From Thiothrix eikelboomii (GTDB lineage Bacteria > Pseudomonadota > Gammaproteobacteria > Thiotrichales > Thiotrichaceae), in assembly GCF_900167255.1 (NCBI RefSeq), contig NZ_FUYB01000017.1:1-64000 (forward strand): a DNA stretch of 64,000 bases, written 5' to 3'. Each line of letters opens with the position of its first letter. Position 1 is the first letter of the stretch. A program made the translations under genes and the position numbers. A model generated the notes under the pieces. That model did no database searches, was not told the DNA's origin, and saw nothing but the letters and a program-made list of their open reading frames with translations. Of the stretch, positions 15,983-25,100 are shown in pieces.

Positions 15983-15995
15983 CTACAAAAGGCAT
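15757..15995. repeat. Three tandem repeats of 95-96 bp
   Basis: Units start at about 15769, 15865 and 15960. Each carries GCTATC(A/G)ACGAA, then CACAAAACCTACAAAAGG (18 bases), then spacer DNA with AAGTTTTA(G/A)ATGTAAT. The third unit runs into the 3' end of the helicase gene and includes its stop codon. Iteron-like origin function is a hypothesis. Confidence 0.8.
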
Positions 15996-17377
15996 TCATC
16001 AACCTGTGAACCTTCTACATAATCTACAAGCTCTCTAACTGAATAACCGCGCTCTCGATAAATCGCTAGGCGCTTGCCCATGTTCTTTTCCGCAAAAGGA
16101 TGCATATCACAAATATCATAGACCAACGCGGATTGCTTTCCTTCAGAGGCGCGTAAAACCCGACCTAGTGCCTGCAAAACTCGCGCCCGACTCCCAGTAG
16201 GCAACGCCAACACTAAACTGCCCCACCGTGCAACATCGACCCCTTCGCCTAAAGTACCAAATGTGCCAACACTCAAATCCGCTCGTGCCATCGCTTGCAT
16301 TGCTTGTTCGCGGGTCTTTTTTCCTAAGCCACCATGCACTAATACCGCCTCTGGACTCATCTGACATAGTGCTTCAGCATGTTGAATTCGATCAGTGAGA
16401 ATTAAGGTTGGTGTATGCCAAGCTTGTTCAGTAGCCAACTGCATAATCATTTCATTGCGGCGCTCACACAATACCAAGTCTGTAACAAATTCATGATAGC
16501 GATAATCCTCATGGTTCTCATAGTCATCCACCCAATCGCTATCACAGCCCCCGACATGCACCCGCACCACCTGCGCCCCCACAATACCGCCCGATTGCTC
16601 AACCTCACCCGCCGATATTTTCACTAGATTACGCCCGATATAACGCGCAATAATTTCATGCAAGCCATCATTACGCCAAGGGGTCGCTGTCAACCCAAAA
16701 CGGTATTTACACGGTAGCTCATTCACCACAGCACTAAAGGTGTTAGCAGGTATATGATGGCATTCGTCAACCATCAGCAGTCCATACCCTCGTCCAAGGC
16801 TGGGTAGTTGATCAAAGCGTTTCACCAACGTCTGAATAACAGCAATTGTGATCTGTTCGCCCTCGTGCCATTGACCATCACCGATCACTCCCGCCTCAAT
16901 CCCTAATAACGTTCTGATCACTTGCTGCCATTGCTGCAACAAAGCTTTGTTGTGTACTAAAACCAACACACGTTGTTGTGCCTTATGCATCAAACTGAGT
17001 CCAATAATTGTTTTTCCCGCTCCCGTCGGGGCTTCGATGATGCCTTGATCAAGCTTTCCTATCACATCCACAGCACGCTGTTGATAGTCACGTAGGATGA
17101 TGCCTTGAAGCGCGGGTATAGCTGCTGGTGCAATGCTGCGACTATCTTCCATTTGTGAATACAAGGTAGGAAACTGCCTGAAGAATTCCCCTGCATACCC
17201 ACGAGGAAAATGCACCCCTGCACTATCCCATCGGTAAAGATACTTATAGGCTTTTCCGGCCGGTTTCTCTCGTTTTGGCGTTTCATACGTATTATCACGA
17301 CAAGCTTGCCGAATGATTGCATTACCCTGATCCTTTGATTTGAGGTGAAGCATACTATCCATACTAACTACTAGCAT
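15983..17377 (-). CDS. SF2 DEAD/DEAH-type helicase
   Basis: A 464-aa superfamily 2 ATPase with Walker A EAPTGAGKT (115-123), DECH (204-207), motif III GLTATPWRND (about 228-237) and a motif VI-like QALGRVLRA near residue 415. It resembles ResIII/XPB-like helicases found in phages and plasmids. It lies downstream of the Prim-Pol gene and a small gene, overlapping the latter by 7 bases. Together they look like a replication operon. Its stop codon lies inside a tandem repeat unit. Confidence 0.85.
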   Translation of the reverse strand: MLVVSMDSMLHLKSKDQGNAIIRQACRDNTYETPKREKPAGKAYKYLYRWDSAGVHFPRGYAGEFFRQFPTLYSQMEDSRSIAPAAIPALQGIILRDYQQRAVDVIGKLDQGIIEAPTGAGKTIIGLSLMHKAQQRVLVLVHNKALLQQWQQVIRTLLGIEAGVIGDGQWHEGEQITIAVIQTLVKRFDQLPSLGRGYGLLMVDECHHIPANTFSAVVNELPCKYRFGLTATPWRNDGLHEIIARYIGRNLVKISAGEVEQSGGIVGAQVVRVHVGGCDSDWVDDYENHEDYRYHEFVTDLVLCERRNEMIMQLATEQAWHTPTLILTDRIQHAEALCQMSPEAVLVHGGLGKKTREQAMQAMARADLSVGTFGTLGEGVDVARWGSLVLALPTGSRARVLQALGRVLRASEGKQSALVYDICDMHPFAEKNMGKRLAIYRERGYSVRELVDYVEGSQVDECLL

Positions 17378-17628
17378 GTTTGCTCTCCTCGCCGACGCTT
17401 AGCATAATCCTGCACATAGGCTATTAATTTGCTATCTGTCAGTTCTGGATCAGTTTCTATCGCTGTCAAATCATCTTGATACCACTGCAATAGCTCCACC
17501 AGCGGTATTCCCACCGCTGCATTTGCTTGGCGCAGTCGCTCCAAGGCAGTTAGTTTTGTGGGGAGTGTGGATGCAGCTTGCTCGCTTCGCACCTTGAGCA
17601 AGCTTTTTAATCGGGTTTGATAGTCCAT
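17371..17628 (-). CDS. Small protein between primase and helicase genes
   Basis: An 85-aa charged, helical protein (MDYQTRLKSLLKVRSEQAA..., VELLQWYQDDLTAIETDPELTDSKLIAYVQDYAKRRRG). It sits 4 bases after the Prim-Pol gene and overlaps the helicase start, so it is co-translated with both. No known domain; it could be an accessory of the replication complex. Confidence 0.6.
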   Translation of the reverse strand: MDYQTRLKSLLKVRSEQAASTLPTKLTALERLRQANAAVGIPLVELLQWYQDDLTAIETDPELTDSKLIAYVQDYAKRRRGEQTC

Positions 17629-17632
17629 AACA

Positions 17633-20119
17633 CTACCCCCCCACCAATGGGTTCAGATAGTAAACCGTGGTAGGCCTGCCACCCGTTTCTAGCTCCTCAG
17701 CATCAAGCCAGCGGTATTCCTGCAATAACTCTAGAGCTGCGGTAGTCGTTTCACGATCTAACCCTGTCCATCCTGCTGAATAAATATCGCGGGCTTTGAA
17801 CGGATTCGATAACTGTCCTGACTTGAGTTTATTTAATATTTGCTTGGCAGAATCCACATCCGGCATTGAAATGCTGGCATAAGCACGATTAGCATGACTC
17901 TCCAAGTATTCGACTAGGCCTATGGCACGTAGTAAGGAGATTTCCCCTACTGCACCATGTCCTACTTCAACCAAATGTAAAATCAGTGCAAGGGTCACTA
18001 GCGTTTTAGGATATTTACCTAAATGCGACTCCATTGCTGGATGTAAATCACCTGCTCTTAACCGAGTTTCGTGGTTGAACAACCAATCCTTGAATAAAGC
18101 TTGTGCTTGATAATCAAATCGCAAATAAGGCAAGCCATCTGCTTGCCCGTCCTCATCAATCTCCTGAATGGCTTCGACAGACTCAGTGGTCAGCGTATCC
18201 AAGCGATTGAAAATCTTTTGTACTGCCGTTTTCAGTAGCTTATTAGGCGGCTCATCAATCCCTTCATAAGGAACAGCGTCTGGCCAAATAGGATTAAAGC
18301 GTTGCATCAATCCATCATCACTAGCCCCACCTTTGACCGCCGATTTTAAGTAAGCTGCTAACTTGCCCGGCTGCGTTCCGCCCAATACCGATAAGCAAAC
18401 CCCTTCTACAAATAAATCTTTCCCTCGTGCAACACGATCAGTATTAAAACTCGCATTGCCATTCCATGCCTCCAGCAGTAACTCGCGTAATCCCGTATTT
18501 CCTTCTGAGTCCAAAGTTTTTAGAAAGCCTACAATTTCATCCCGCGATACCGTCAGGCCGTTGGGGTTATCCTGTAACACTTGCAATAAAGCAGCCATCG
18601 TCACGTCATTGATCAGATAACGCCGCTGGATCGGTTTATCAGGTGCATCCACCTGCAACTCACTGGCACTGACGGCTTGTTTATTTTTTAGTGACTTTTT
18701 GACTTCGCCTTTAATAGTTTCTTTTTGCAAAGCAGCGAGTTCTAGCTCATAGCTATACTGCTCTACTTGCTGCTGATAAATAGCTCGCTCCTTAGCCTCC
18801 AAAGTTTGCAGAAAACTTAATGCAGCACTAATACCAGCGGACTTTTTCAAAGAAGGTCGACCAATCATGACTGCCCACAAAGTGATTACAACTGTCCAGT
18901 GATCAAACTCCATAGGTCGAATAGCCACCTTACGTCCAATAACTCCAGCAAGGGTTACCAACAAAGGCATAGCTATATAATCAACAGGGGTAGACATTCG
19001 ACGCGCAGTGTCTTGTACCCACGCCCCCAACTCATCTGGCAACCAATCCAAATCAAATGCCTGAACCGGAGGTAAACTGTCCGGCAAAAGCTGCGGTGGA
19101 TAGTTTTTTGCTGGGTGTACTGTGCTTTTTTGTGATGTAAAGGAAGTAAGGGAAGTATTAGAACGTACTGTCTGACCTTTGGCTGGATTTTTCCAGCCCT
19201 TGTCTTGCGCCATTTGAAAGACACTTGCTTTCGTCTTTGTAGCGTTTTTGACGCTATCCCAACGTTTCCGATTCTCTTTCGCGTTATAGTGATCAGGTGC
19301 TGTCAAACTCCAGCTATCAAACAGGGCATACCCCGCATCGCCATAGCTACCTTTCAGACTAAACATAACCGCTTCCCAAGTAGCACTATCCGCCGCGTCG
19401 AGAAAATTTAAGGCCGATTGTAAATCTTCGTCTTGGTACTCTTGCCGTGGAGGGCTTGTTTTGTACTGTACTGTGGGTTTGTGAGGTTCAGATTTTTTTG
19501 CTAAAAACTCACACCATGCTGGAGGCAATTCAGCAATCGGCAGCTTGTTTGCAAACGCATAATCCCCAGTGGCTTGCCTTCCAGTGTCATCCGCATCCGC
19601 CTCAAGATGTGACCCCACTCCTACAACATAACCATCACCATTGGCACGAATATCAATACCTTCACCAATACCTTCAACACTGTTCTTAATCAGGTATTTA
19701 CTCGCGTCTATCCAAAAATACTGATGCTCCCCCAGCCCCGGAGTATCAGTAGTGAGAGTCGGTGGTAACTTGCCCAAAAGTTTTCCTAGCTTTTCGAGCG
19801 ACGCTTTCCCGTTCTTGCCATGCTTCATATCCACGTCAAAAACGATCAAGCTCCTGATCGCCCCCTTGGGGCCACAAACCACACCTAAGTTATATTTTCT
19901 AGAACCACCAAACCACTGCCTTATTTGAGCCTCATCAGTGGTGGCCACCTCCTTCCATTTACACGCGGGTGTTTTGAGATTTTTACGAACTGGAAATACA
20001 GGTTTCCCCTGACTGGCAAACCACAAGGCTACTGCTAAGATAATGTTGCTGGATTCAGGCGTAGGCCGCAGATTGGGTGATCCAGCAAGCAGTTTTGGAT
20101 TCGAGTCAGTAAGATTCAT
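17633..20119 (-). CDS. Prim-Pol/DUF3987 replication protein
   Basis: This 828-aa protein begins with a bifunctional primase-polymerase domain (residues 25-175). It has catalytic Asp in FDVD (94-97), GLGEHQYF with His132, and GIDIRANGDGYVVGVGS (154-170). After a linker comes a DUF3987-type region (from about 350) with a variant P-loop GRPSLKKS, a SRDE segment and LSVLGGTQPGKL. Such fusions prime and unwind the DNA of integrative elements and satellites. It is the head of the replication operon with the helicase. The P-loop lacks the usual GK pair but keeps KS, so ATPase activity is uncertain. Confidence 0.85.
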   Translation of the reverse strand: MNLTDSNPKLLAGSPNLRPTPESSNIILAVALWFASQGKPVFPVRKNLKTPACKWKEVATTDEAQIRQWFGGSRKYNLGVVCGPKGAIRSLIVFDVDMKHGKNGKASLEKLGKLLGKLPPTLTTDTPGLGEHQYFWIDASKYLIKNSVEGIGEGIDIRANGDGYVVGVGSHLEADADDTGRQATGDYAFANKLPIAELPPAWCEFLAKKSEPHKPTVQYKTSPPRQEYQDEDLQSALNFLDAADSATWEAVMFSLKGSYGDAGYALFDSWSLTAPDHYNAKENRKRWDSVKNATKTKASVFQMAQDKGWKNPAKGQTVRSNTSLTSFTSQKSTVHPAKNYPPQLLPDSLPPVQAFDLDWLPDELGAWVQDTARRMSTPVDYIAMPLLVTLAGVIGRKVAIRPMEFDHWTVVITLWAVMIGRPSLKKSAGISAALSFLQTLEAKERAIYQQQVEQYSYELELAALQKETIKGEVKKSLKNKQAVSASELQVDAPDKPIQRRYLINDVTMAALLQVLQDNPNGLTVSRDEIVGFLKTLDSEGNTGLRELLLEAWNGNASFNTDRVARGKDLFVEGVCLSVLGGTQPGKLAAYLKSAVKGGASDDGLMQRFNPIWPDAVPYEGIDEPPNKLLKTAVQKIFNRLDTLTTESVEAIQEIDEDGQADGLPYLRFDYQAQALFKDWLFNHETRLRAGDLHPAMESHLGKYPKTLVTLALILHLVEVGHGAVGEISLLRAIGLVEYLESHANRAYASISMPDVDSAKQILNKLKSGQLSNPFKARDIYSAGWTGLDRETTTAALELLQEYRWLDAEELETGGRPTTVYYLNPLVGG

Positions 20120-20334
20120 TCACCGCTCTCCAATACTGCTAAGACTTCACCTAGTTTGTACCGCCTTCTTAAGCTTTGAGCAGCTAAATGTTCCTCAAGA
20201 ATTTGCTTGATCCCTGCAAATCCCTGCCTTACTTCTGCCCAAGCTTCGGGCGACAACTCGCTTCGAGTATGAATAACTGCCCACTCAAACACATCGGATA
20301 GTGCTACTCGCAGTCGGATTACATCGTTTTTCAT
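20116..20334 (-). CDS. Small helical protein upstream of Prim-Pol
   Basis: A 72-aa protein (MKNDVIRLRVALSDVFEWAVIHTRSELSPEAWAEVRQGFAGIKQILEEHL...) with an amphipathic helical pattern. It overlaps the Prim-Pol start by 4 bases. It may be a small regulator or accessory; no family is recognised. Confidence 0.55.
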   Translation of the reverse strand: MKNDVIRLRVALSDVFEWAVIHTRSELSPEAWAEVRQGFAGIKQILEEHLAAQSLRRRYKLGEVLAVLESGE

Positions 20335-20368
20335 TTGGCGCTCCTTTTAAAAAGCGCCATCATCAAAA

Positions 20369-20386
20369 CCCCCTAGGGGTAGGGGG
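20369..20386. repeat. 18-bp C/G motif, copy 1
   Basis: CCCCCTAGGGGTAGGGGG, identical to 21595-21612 and containing the palindrome CCCCTAGGGG. The two copies bracket the 363-aa gene. Related CCCCCTA words occur beside the attachment site near 22960-22985. Confidence 0.65.
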
Positions 20387-20396
20387 CAAACCTTTT

Positions 20397-21488
20397 TTAA
20401 CTAGGCTTTTTGGCTAATTTTTTGAATATAAAACTGGCTTTTTGCAAACAATCACGCTTAAACGATGCAAGAGTTCGATCTTTTCCACTGATCGGATTTA
20501 TAGCGTCAAGCATTCCTTGTGTATCATATCCCGCGATCTTTTCCACTTTATCCATATCGAAAGTGGAAAAATCAAAGTCAGGGGCAACATTATTTATAAT
20601 GAATTTATAGATTTTCCGCACACCGATTACATAAGTAGGCGTTGGTGGCTGCTTACTAGGAGCAAATAATCCAGCTAATGCATCCTTATCGTTCAGAAAA
20701 GCATTTAAAGTTTCCAACGTCAAACTGCGATTTTCTAGGGGCAATGTCAGTCCAAAATGACGCTCAATATCTGTGACCAGTACCTGACTGGTTGAATAAA
20801 CATCCTTACCCCACTGACAATACCAGTAGCCGTTTAGCTTTTTTTTCCAAATCGGGAATGCGCCTTGTTGTGCTGCCTGCACTATCCGTGAGGTATGGTA
20901 TTGACTGTGTATACTGCCAAAGCGCGAACGTGGCTTCAGCCACTTCTCACCCTCAGCTATTGCCATCAGCTCTGCCGCTACAAAGATACTCACATAGTGG
21001 TACTGATTACGCTGAATCAAGTTAGCAATCAGCAAGGATAAATGAAGTCCCTGTATATAGAAATCCTCAATAGACGGTCTAACACCCTCACCACTCCACG
21101 CAGTCAAGCAGTCGTTATCATCATCACCGTGTGCAATAAACCGCCTAATCCCCTGTATTGGCTGCTCTCCTCTGATCAGCGCTTTTAAATAATGTTTCCC
21201 TGACTCATCAGCTATGGGGTCAAAATAACCTGAATATTCACCCTCGGAGGGTTGTTTATCCAGAAATAACGTCTCACTATCATGAGTAGTCTCTGAATCA
21301 TCTATTGGCCGATCTGGAATAAATTTAACCACCCCCACTCGATCAGCCCTACACAATAAACTCACCCTCCCCATCAGTGCCGCACTGAATACATCTTCTA
21401 TTTGCCACGCTTCTCCACCATATTCTTCGATGGCTGCGACAGCCTCACTCATTGAAAACAGCTCATTACTGTCCCAAATCACTGTCAT
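20397..21488 (-). CDS. Unknown element protein (363 aa)
   Basis: A soluble protein with no domain I can name. It starts MTVIWDSNELFSMSEAVAAIEEYGGEAWQIEDVF. It has a central helical part (DFYIQGLHLSLLIANLIQRNQYHYVSIFVAAELMAI) and a Lys-rich C-terminus ending ASFIFKKLAKKPS. It lies alone between two identical 18-bp palindromic motifs, suggesting its own regulation. It may be a regulator, a replication accessory or cargo. Confidence 0.6.
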   Translation of the reverse strand: MTVIWDSNELFSMSEAVAAIEEYGGEAWQIEDVFSAALMGRVSLLCRADRVGVVKFIPDRPIDDSETTHDSETLFLDKQPSEGEYSGYFDPIADESGKHYLKALIRGEQPIQGIRRFIAHGDDDNDCLTAWSGEGVRPSIEDFYIQGLHLSLLIANLIQRNQYHYVSIFVAAELMAIAEGEKWLKPRSRFGSIHSQYHTSRIVQAAQQGAFPIWKKKLNGYWYCQWGKDVYSTSQVLVTDIERHFGLTLPLENRSLTLETLNAFLNDKDALAGLFAPSKQPPTPTYVIGVRKIYKFIINNVAPDFDFSTFDMDKVEKIAGYDTQGMLDAINPISGKDRTLASFKRDCLQKASFIFKKLAKKPS

Positions 21489-21594
21489 AAGAACCCCTTA
21501 CTTGTTCACCTTACCATAAAAATTTGCGCCAGCCGGGGTAAGGACTCCAGTTTTCGGTGATCAGCCTAAGCGCAAAAATATTATAAAGTGCTAG

Positions 21595-21612
21595 CCCCCT
21601 AGGGGTAGGGGG
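21595..21612. repeat. 18-bp C/G motif, copy 2
   Basis: Same 18 bases as 20369-20386, here between the divergent 363-aa gene and the DUF4224-integrase operon. The location fits an operator or an accessory recombination site. Confidence 0.65.
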
Positions 21613-21628
21613 TAAATAAGCTACTCTC

Positions 21629-21847
21629 ATGATTATTGATTATGAACAATTAAAGCAACAATTTGGCGGCTCACACCCTGCCGATGTTGCGGCACGTCTG
21701 GAGCGTGCTGGAGTCCGCTTTATTCTTGGCAAATCTGGCAAACCATTTACAACGGAGGCGGCACTAAACCATAGTATGGGGTTACCTGTAGGCCAGCACC
21801 TGCCTGATAAAGCACCCGATCAACCCTTAAACATCAAAGTCTTATGA
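21629..21847 (+). CDS. DUF4224-like small protein
   Basis: A 72-aa protein (DYEQLKQQFGGSHPADVAARLERAGVRFILGKSGKPFTTEAAL) that fits the DUF4224 pattern of small proteins placed just upstream of phage integrases. It overlaps the integrase start by 4 bases. It may act in excision control, but this is inferred from position only. Confidence 0.65.
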   Translation: MIIDYEQLKQQFGGSHPADVAARLERAGVRFILGKSGKPFTTEAALNHSMGLPVGQHLPDKAPDQPLNIKVL

Positions 21848-22953
21848 AAAAACGAAAATACCCCATCCCCGCTGTAGAAGTAGCCAATGGTCGTGTTGTT
21901 TGGCGACCTTATATTCGCTTTGAAAATCGCACCGCTGATATTAAAGTAGACCGCAAAGGGCGTTTAGCACCACCACTACTATTGGGTAAAGTGGGCGATG
22001 ATATTGACGCCATCATGCGAACCTATCTCCAAGCGAAAAGTACACTCGAAAAAACACACGCTGCTAAAACTCACACCTTGCGTTGGGTGCTTAATGAATA
22101 CATGCGTAGCCGTCAGTATCGTGAGTTGGCCGTCAATACACGTAAGCGCGATGTTAGCTTGCTACTGATTCTGGATCACCCACTGGAAATAAATGGTAAT
22201 GAGGATCAACTAGGCAACCTGCACCTAATCCATATTAGCAAGCCGCTTTTCAACCAGATTAAGGAAAGTCGCTACAAGAAACGTCAACAAGCCGGGCAAA
22301 AAGGTGAAGCACAAACTAATCGTGAAATCAGTCTAATCAGTTCTGCATTATCATGGGCTGTGAATAATCTGACAGGAATAGGCATTGAACATAATCCGCT
22401 ACTTGGCCTAAAAAAGTTGAAAGAAACGCCTAATCTGCGTTATGTCACCGATCTTGAGTACCAGCAACAAATCAGTATTGCCAGCGAAGATGAACACAGC
22501 ATTTTACCCATTGTATTTGAACTCACTTACTTGACTGCTACCCGTGGGATTGAGGTGCTAAATATCAAGGTAAGTGACTGCACTAGCGAAGGTATTTATA
22601 TCAAGCGTACCAAAGGTAGCAAAAGTAACCTTATCCTCTGGTCACCACGCTTGCGCGATGCTTATCAATCCGCCATCACTCGCCACAAGCAACATAAAAT
22701 CTTACCCATAGACCCGCCACTACTACTGTCTCGTGATGGACAACCCCTCACCCGATCTGGATTGGACAGTGCTATGCAACGACTCAAACAAAAAATGAAA
22801 GCACGTGGGTTAGAAGTTATGTATTGGCACTTGCATTTACTCAAGTCTAAGGGAGTATCTGATGCGAAAAACAAGCGAATTGCGGGTCACCGCAGCGAAG
22901 CCATGCGAGAGCGTTACAACACAAAAATGGAAGTATTTGAACCTGCTGGATAG
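21844..22953 (+). CDS. Tyrosine recombinase (integrase) of the tRNA-Lys element
   Basis: This 369-aa integrase has an N-terminal arm- and core-binding part and a C-terminal catalytic domain. The domain shows TATRGIEVLNIK (Arg I), the catalytic Lys region RTKGSK, and AGHRSEAMRERYNTK (His and the presumed nucleophile Tyr). The box usually written HxLR reads HLLKSKGVSD here, so the second catalytic Arg appears replaced by Lys. It ends 48 bp before the right attachment repeat and 97 bp before the intact tRNA, as expected for the enzyme that made the 96-bp duplication. Confidence 0.85.
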   Translation: MKKRKYPIPAVEVANGRVVWRPYIRFENRTADIKVDRKGRLAPPLLLGKVGDDIDAIMRTYLQAKSTLEKTHAAKTHTLRWVLNEYMRSRQYRELAVNTRKRDVSLLLILDHPLEINGNEDQLGNLHLIHISKPLFNQIKESRYKKRQQAGQKGEAQTNREISLISSALSWAVNNLTGIGIEHNPLLGLKKLKETPNLRYVTDLEYQQQISIASEDEHSILPIVFELTYLTATRGIEVLNIKVSDCTSEGIYIKRTKGSKSNLILWSPRLRDAYQSAITRHKQHKILPIDPPLLLSRDGQPLTRSGLDSAMQRLKQKMKARGLEVMYWHLHLLKSKGVSDAKNKRIAGHRSEAMRERYNTKMEVFEPAG

Positions 22954-23001
22954 CAACTACCCCCTAAGCTTCAGAAAATACCCCCTAAAAATGCTCAGCT
23001 T

Positions 23002-23097
23002 CCAAAAAGCAAAAAGCCCTGTAAACTATTCATTTACAAGGCTTTAAAGGTGGTGGGTCGTATGCGATTCGAACGCATGACCACCTGATTAAAAGTC
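23002..23097. repeat. attR: 96-bp direct repeat overlapping intact tRNA-Lys
   Basis: Identical to 7167-7262. Identity ends at the anticodon stem-loop of the tRNA, where tyrosine integrases commonly cross over. The terminator of the tRNA is part of the repeat, so transcription stop is kept after insertion. Confidence 0.9.
23003..23045 (-). terminator. Terminator of tRNA-Lys
   Basis: On the minus strand AAAGCCTTGTAAA-7 nt-TTTACAGGGCTTT (one mismatch) is followed by TTGCTTTTT. It is duplicated in the left attachment repeat. Confidence 0.8.
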
Positions 23098-23126
23098 AGA
23101 TGCTCTACCGGCTGAGCTAACGACCC
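23051..23126 (-). tRNA. tRNA-Lys (anticodon UUU)
   Basis: This 76-nt tRNA has GGGTCGT pairing with ACGACCC, the D-arm AGCTCAGCCGGTAGAGC, anticodon arm CTGACTTTTAATCAG (anticodon TTT), T-arm with GTTCGAATC, and an encoded CCA. It is the integration site of the element to its left. The intact gene ends at its 3' side with the attachment repeat. Confidence 0.97.
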
Positions 23127-23243
23127 GTCGAGGCGTGCATTCTACACAATCACCGATACGTTTCAAGCATTTTTTTAACTGAACCGCTAGTTAATCTAAG
23201 CTTTTCTCTAAACACTGATCTTACCAATAGCGCTTAGCTCATT

Positions 23244-25100
23244 TTATGCCTCTAGCACAGCTTCATTCTGTAAGCATTGAATGAGTTTTGCCACTGGCAC
23301 TTCTTCTGGGGCTTCTTGCATAGTCACCCATGCTTGTTTTAAATAACCCAAAGTAGCCTCTTGCAAGCTTTGTAAGGCAGCAAACGTGCGCTCGTTGTCA
23401 AAAAAAGCAAAAGGTTCGTCTAAGAAAATAAACTGACTCTCCGTGTCATTGGTTTCAACTAATGAATTACCTAAAGCCATCCGCATCGCCAGACTAATCT
23501 GGCGCTGAGTCCCTAACGAAATTTCATCAAAATCAAGATAGTCACCCTTTTCATCCGAGAGTACACGCAGGGCAAAGTCATTATTAATTTCTAAGCTGTT
23601 GTAATGGCTTTGGGTAAAGTCCGATAACAGACCTTGGCAACGTTGTTGTACAATTTGATTGAAACGTGCGATAGAAAACTGTGAAGCCTGACGCAGTAAT
23701 TCAGAGGCTTTCGCTTTCACCTGCAGATCATGCTGGTAAGTCGCTATCTGTGAGTTTTGCTCTGCTGCCTCTCGGTTCAAGGCCATAAACTGATCGACTA
23801 CACCACGCTCTTTGGCGACATCCTCATCGAGAGTGCTCATACACTGCCCAAGAAAGCGTCCCCGTTGCTTTAAGTCCTCACTAATTGCTTGACTGGTATA
23901 ACGTACTTGATCCGGCAATACCGAATAATCACCGACCTGCTTAGGTAACTCAGACGATAAGGATAAATCCTCTGCCAACTTAGCCGGTTCTGGGGCTTGT
24001 GACCATAAATGGCGTTCTTGCAGATATTCGGTGGACTTATTGCCGAGTAGGGTAGCTAACTGAGTATTGGCTTGCTCCCAACCTATTTGTAAAGAGTGAC
24101 TGAACCGCTGGGCCTGCTCACGCAAGGGTTGCAAACGATAGCGCTCTACATACCAACCTCTTAATAAAATAAAGCTAGTCACAATCGCCAGACCTACACC
24201 CACCCATAGCAAGCGACGCGCAAACAGTGGCTCATGGGTAAAATCAGGGCGGCTTACTCCTTCCAACCACTGCGGAACTAAGGTTAATAAGCCCCAAGCC
24301 GCCAGCACCAACAACAAGCCAATAATACCTAAGACACTCCAGCGGCCTAGCCAACGACTCTTGTTCCGATAGCGCTGATAAGCCTGATGATCCATCAAAT
24401 AGCCTTCACTACCTGTTGGCAGTGCACTGACTAAAGCTTGGCTTTGTTTTTGGCGATCCTCTAAAACTTCACGTATCTCTAATAAATCAGGTAAGCGCTG
24501 ATGGTCAATCATCACCGTCGCTTGAGCAGCTTGAGTGGCCTTATAATCGGTATCGAGTTTAGCTAAGGCCTCTTGCGTGGTTTGCAACTCCTGTTGCAGT
24601 ACTTCGTCCAACTGAGCATAGGCTTTAATGCCAGCCATCGTCTGCAAATTTTTGGTATCTGTTTCACGCTCAGTACTTAGCTGCTGACTCCAATAAAAAA
24701 TTCGACTAAAGGTTGAGTAATTAAAACCGACCAGTTGAGTTAAAAATTGCTCAACCTGAGTCACCCCCTCTGCTAACACTTGTTGTTGCTCGTCTAAAAC
24801 CACCGCTTGTTGGTGACCTTGCTTATCGACACTCCGCTTTAAGTGATAGAGCTTGCCGGCATGAGCAAAACTTAAGTCGACACTGGCTTGCTCAGCTCCC
24901 CAATGAATCAGCTTATAAGTACGATCCGTCGTGAGATTATCAGTACGCCCGAATAAGGCAAAACTCAGCGCTTCGCCGATACTACTTTTGCCCGACTCAT
25001 TACCGCCGGTGACTAGGATCAAACCCAGCTCAGGTAAATCCTTTAAATGTAGCCGCTCGTATTTACGGAAGTTTTCCGCAAGCACTTCCGTAATAATCAT
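23244..25100 (-). CDS. SMC-like ATPase (YhaN/SbcC type) with membrane segments
   Basis: A 618-aa protein. It has N-terminal Walker A GGNESGKSS (about 33-41) after ENFRKYERL. A C-terminal ABC-type half follows, with EISLGTQRQISLAMRMAL (signature) and FIFLDEPFAFFD (Walker B). Between them are coiled-coil-like regions and two hydrophobic helices (about 250-275 and 295-315). This is the plan of YhaN-like ATPases, which work with SbcD/YhaO-type nucleases in DNA-end processing. No nuclease gene is adjacent. It overlaps the small upstream gene by 4 bases. Confidence 0.75.
   Translation of the reverse strand: MIITEVLAENFRKYERLHLKDLPELGLILVTGGNESGKSSIGEALSFALFGRTDNLTTDRTYKLIHWGAEQASVDLSFAHAGKLYHLKRSVDKQGHQQAVVLDEQQQVLAEGVTQVEQFLTQLVGFNYSTFSRIFYWSQQLSTERETDTKNLQTMAGIKAYAQLDEVLQQELQTTQEALAKLDTDYKATQAAQATVMIDHQRLPDLLEIREVLEDRQKQSQALVSALPTGSEGYLMDHQAYQRYRNKSRWLGRWSVLGIIGLLLVLAAWGLLTLVPQWLEGVSRPDFTHEPLFARRLLWVGVGLAIVTSFILLRGWYVERYRLQPLREQAQRFSHSLQIGWEQANTQLATLLGNKSTEYLQERHLWSQAPEPAKLAEDLSLSSELPKQVGDYSVLPDQVRYTSQAISEDLKQRGRFLGQCMSTLDEDVAKERGVVDQFMALNREAAEQNSQIATYQHDLQVKAKASELLRQASQFSIARFNQIVQQRCQGLLSDFTQSHYNSLEINNDFALRVLSDEKGDYLDFDEISLGTQRQISLAMRMALGNSLVETNDTESQFIFLDEPFAFFDNERTFAALQSLQEATLGYLKQAWVTMQEAPEEVPVAKLIQCLQNEAVLEA

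Noticed and set aside
15757-15995. CRISPR array
   Set aside because: Only three units with a 95-96 bp period, the spacer parts are themselves similar, and no cas genes are near.
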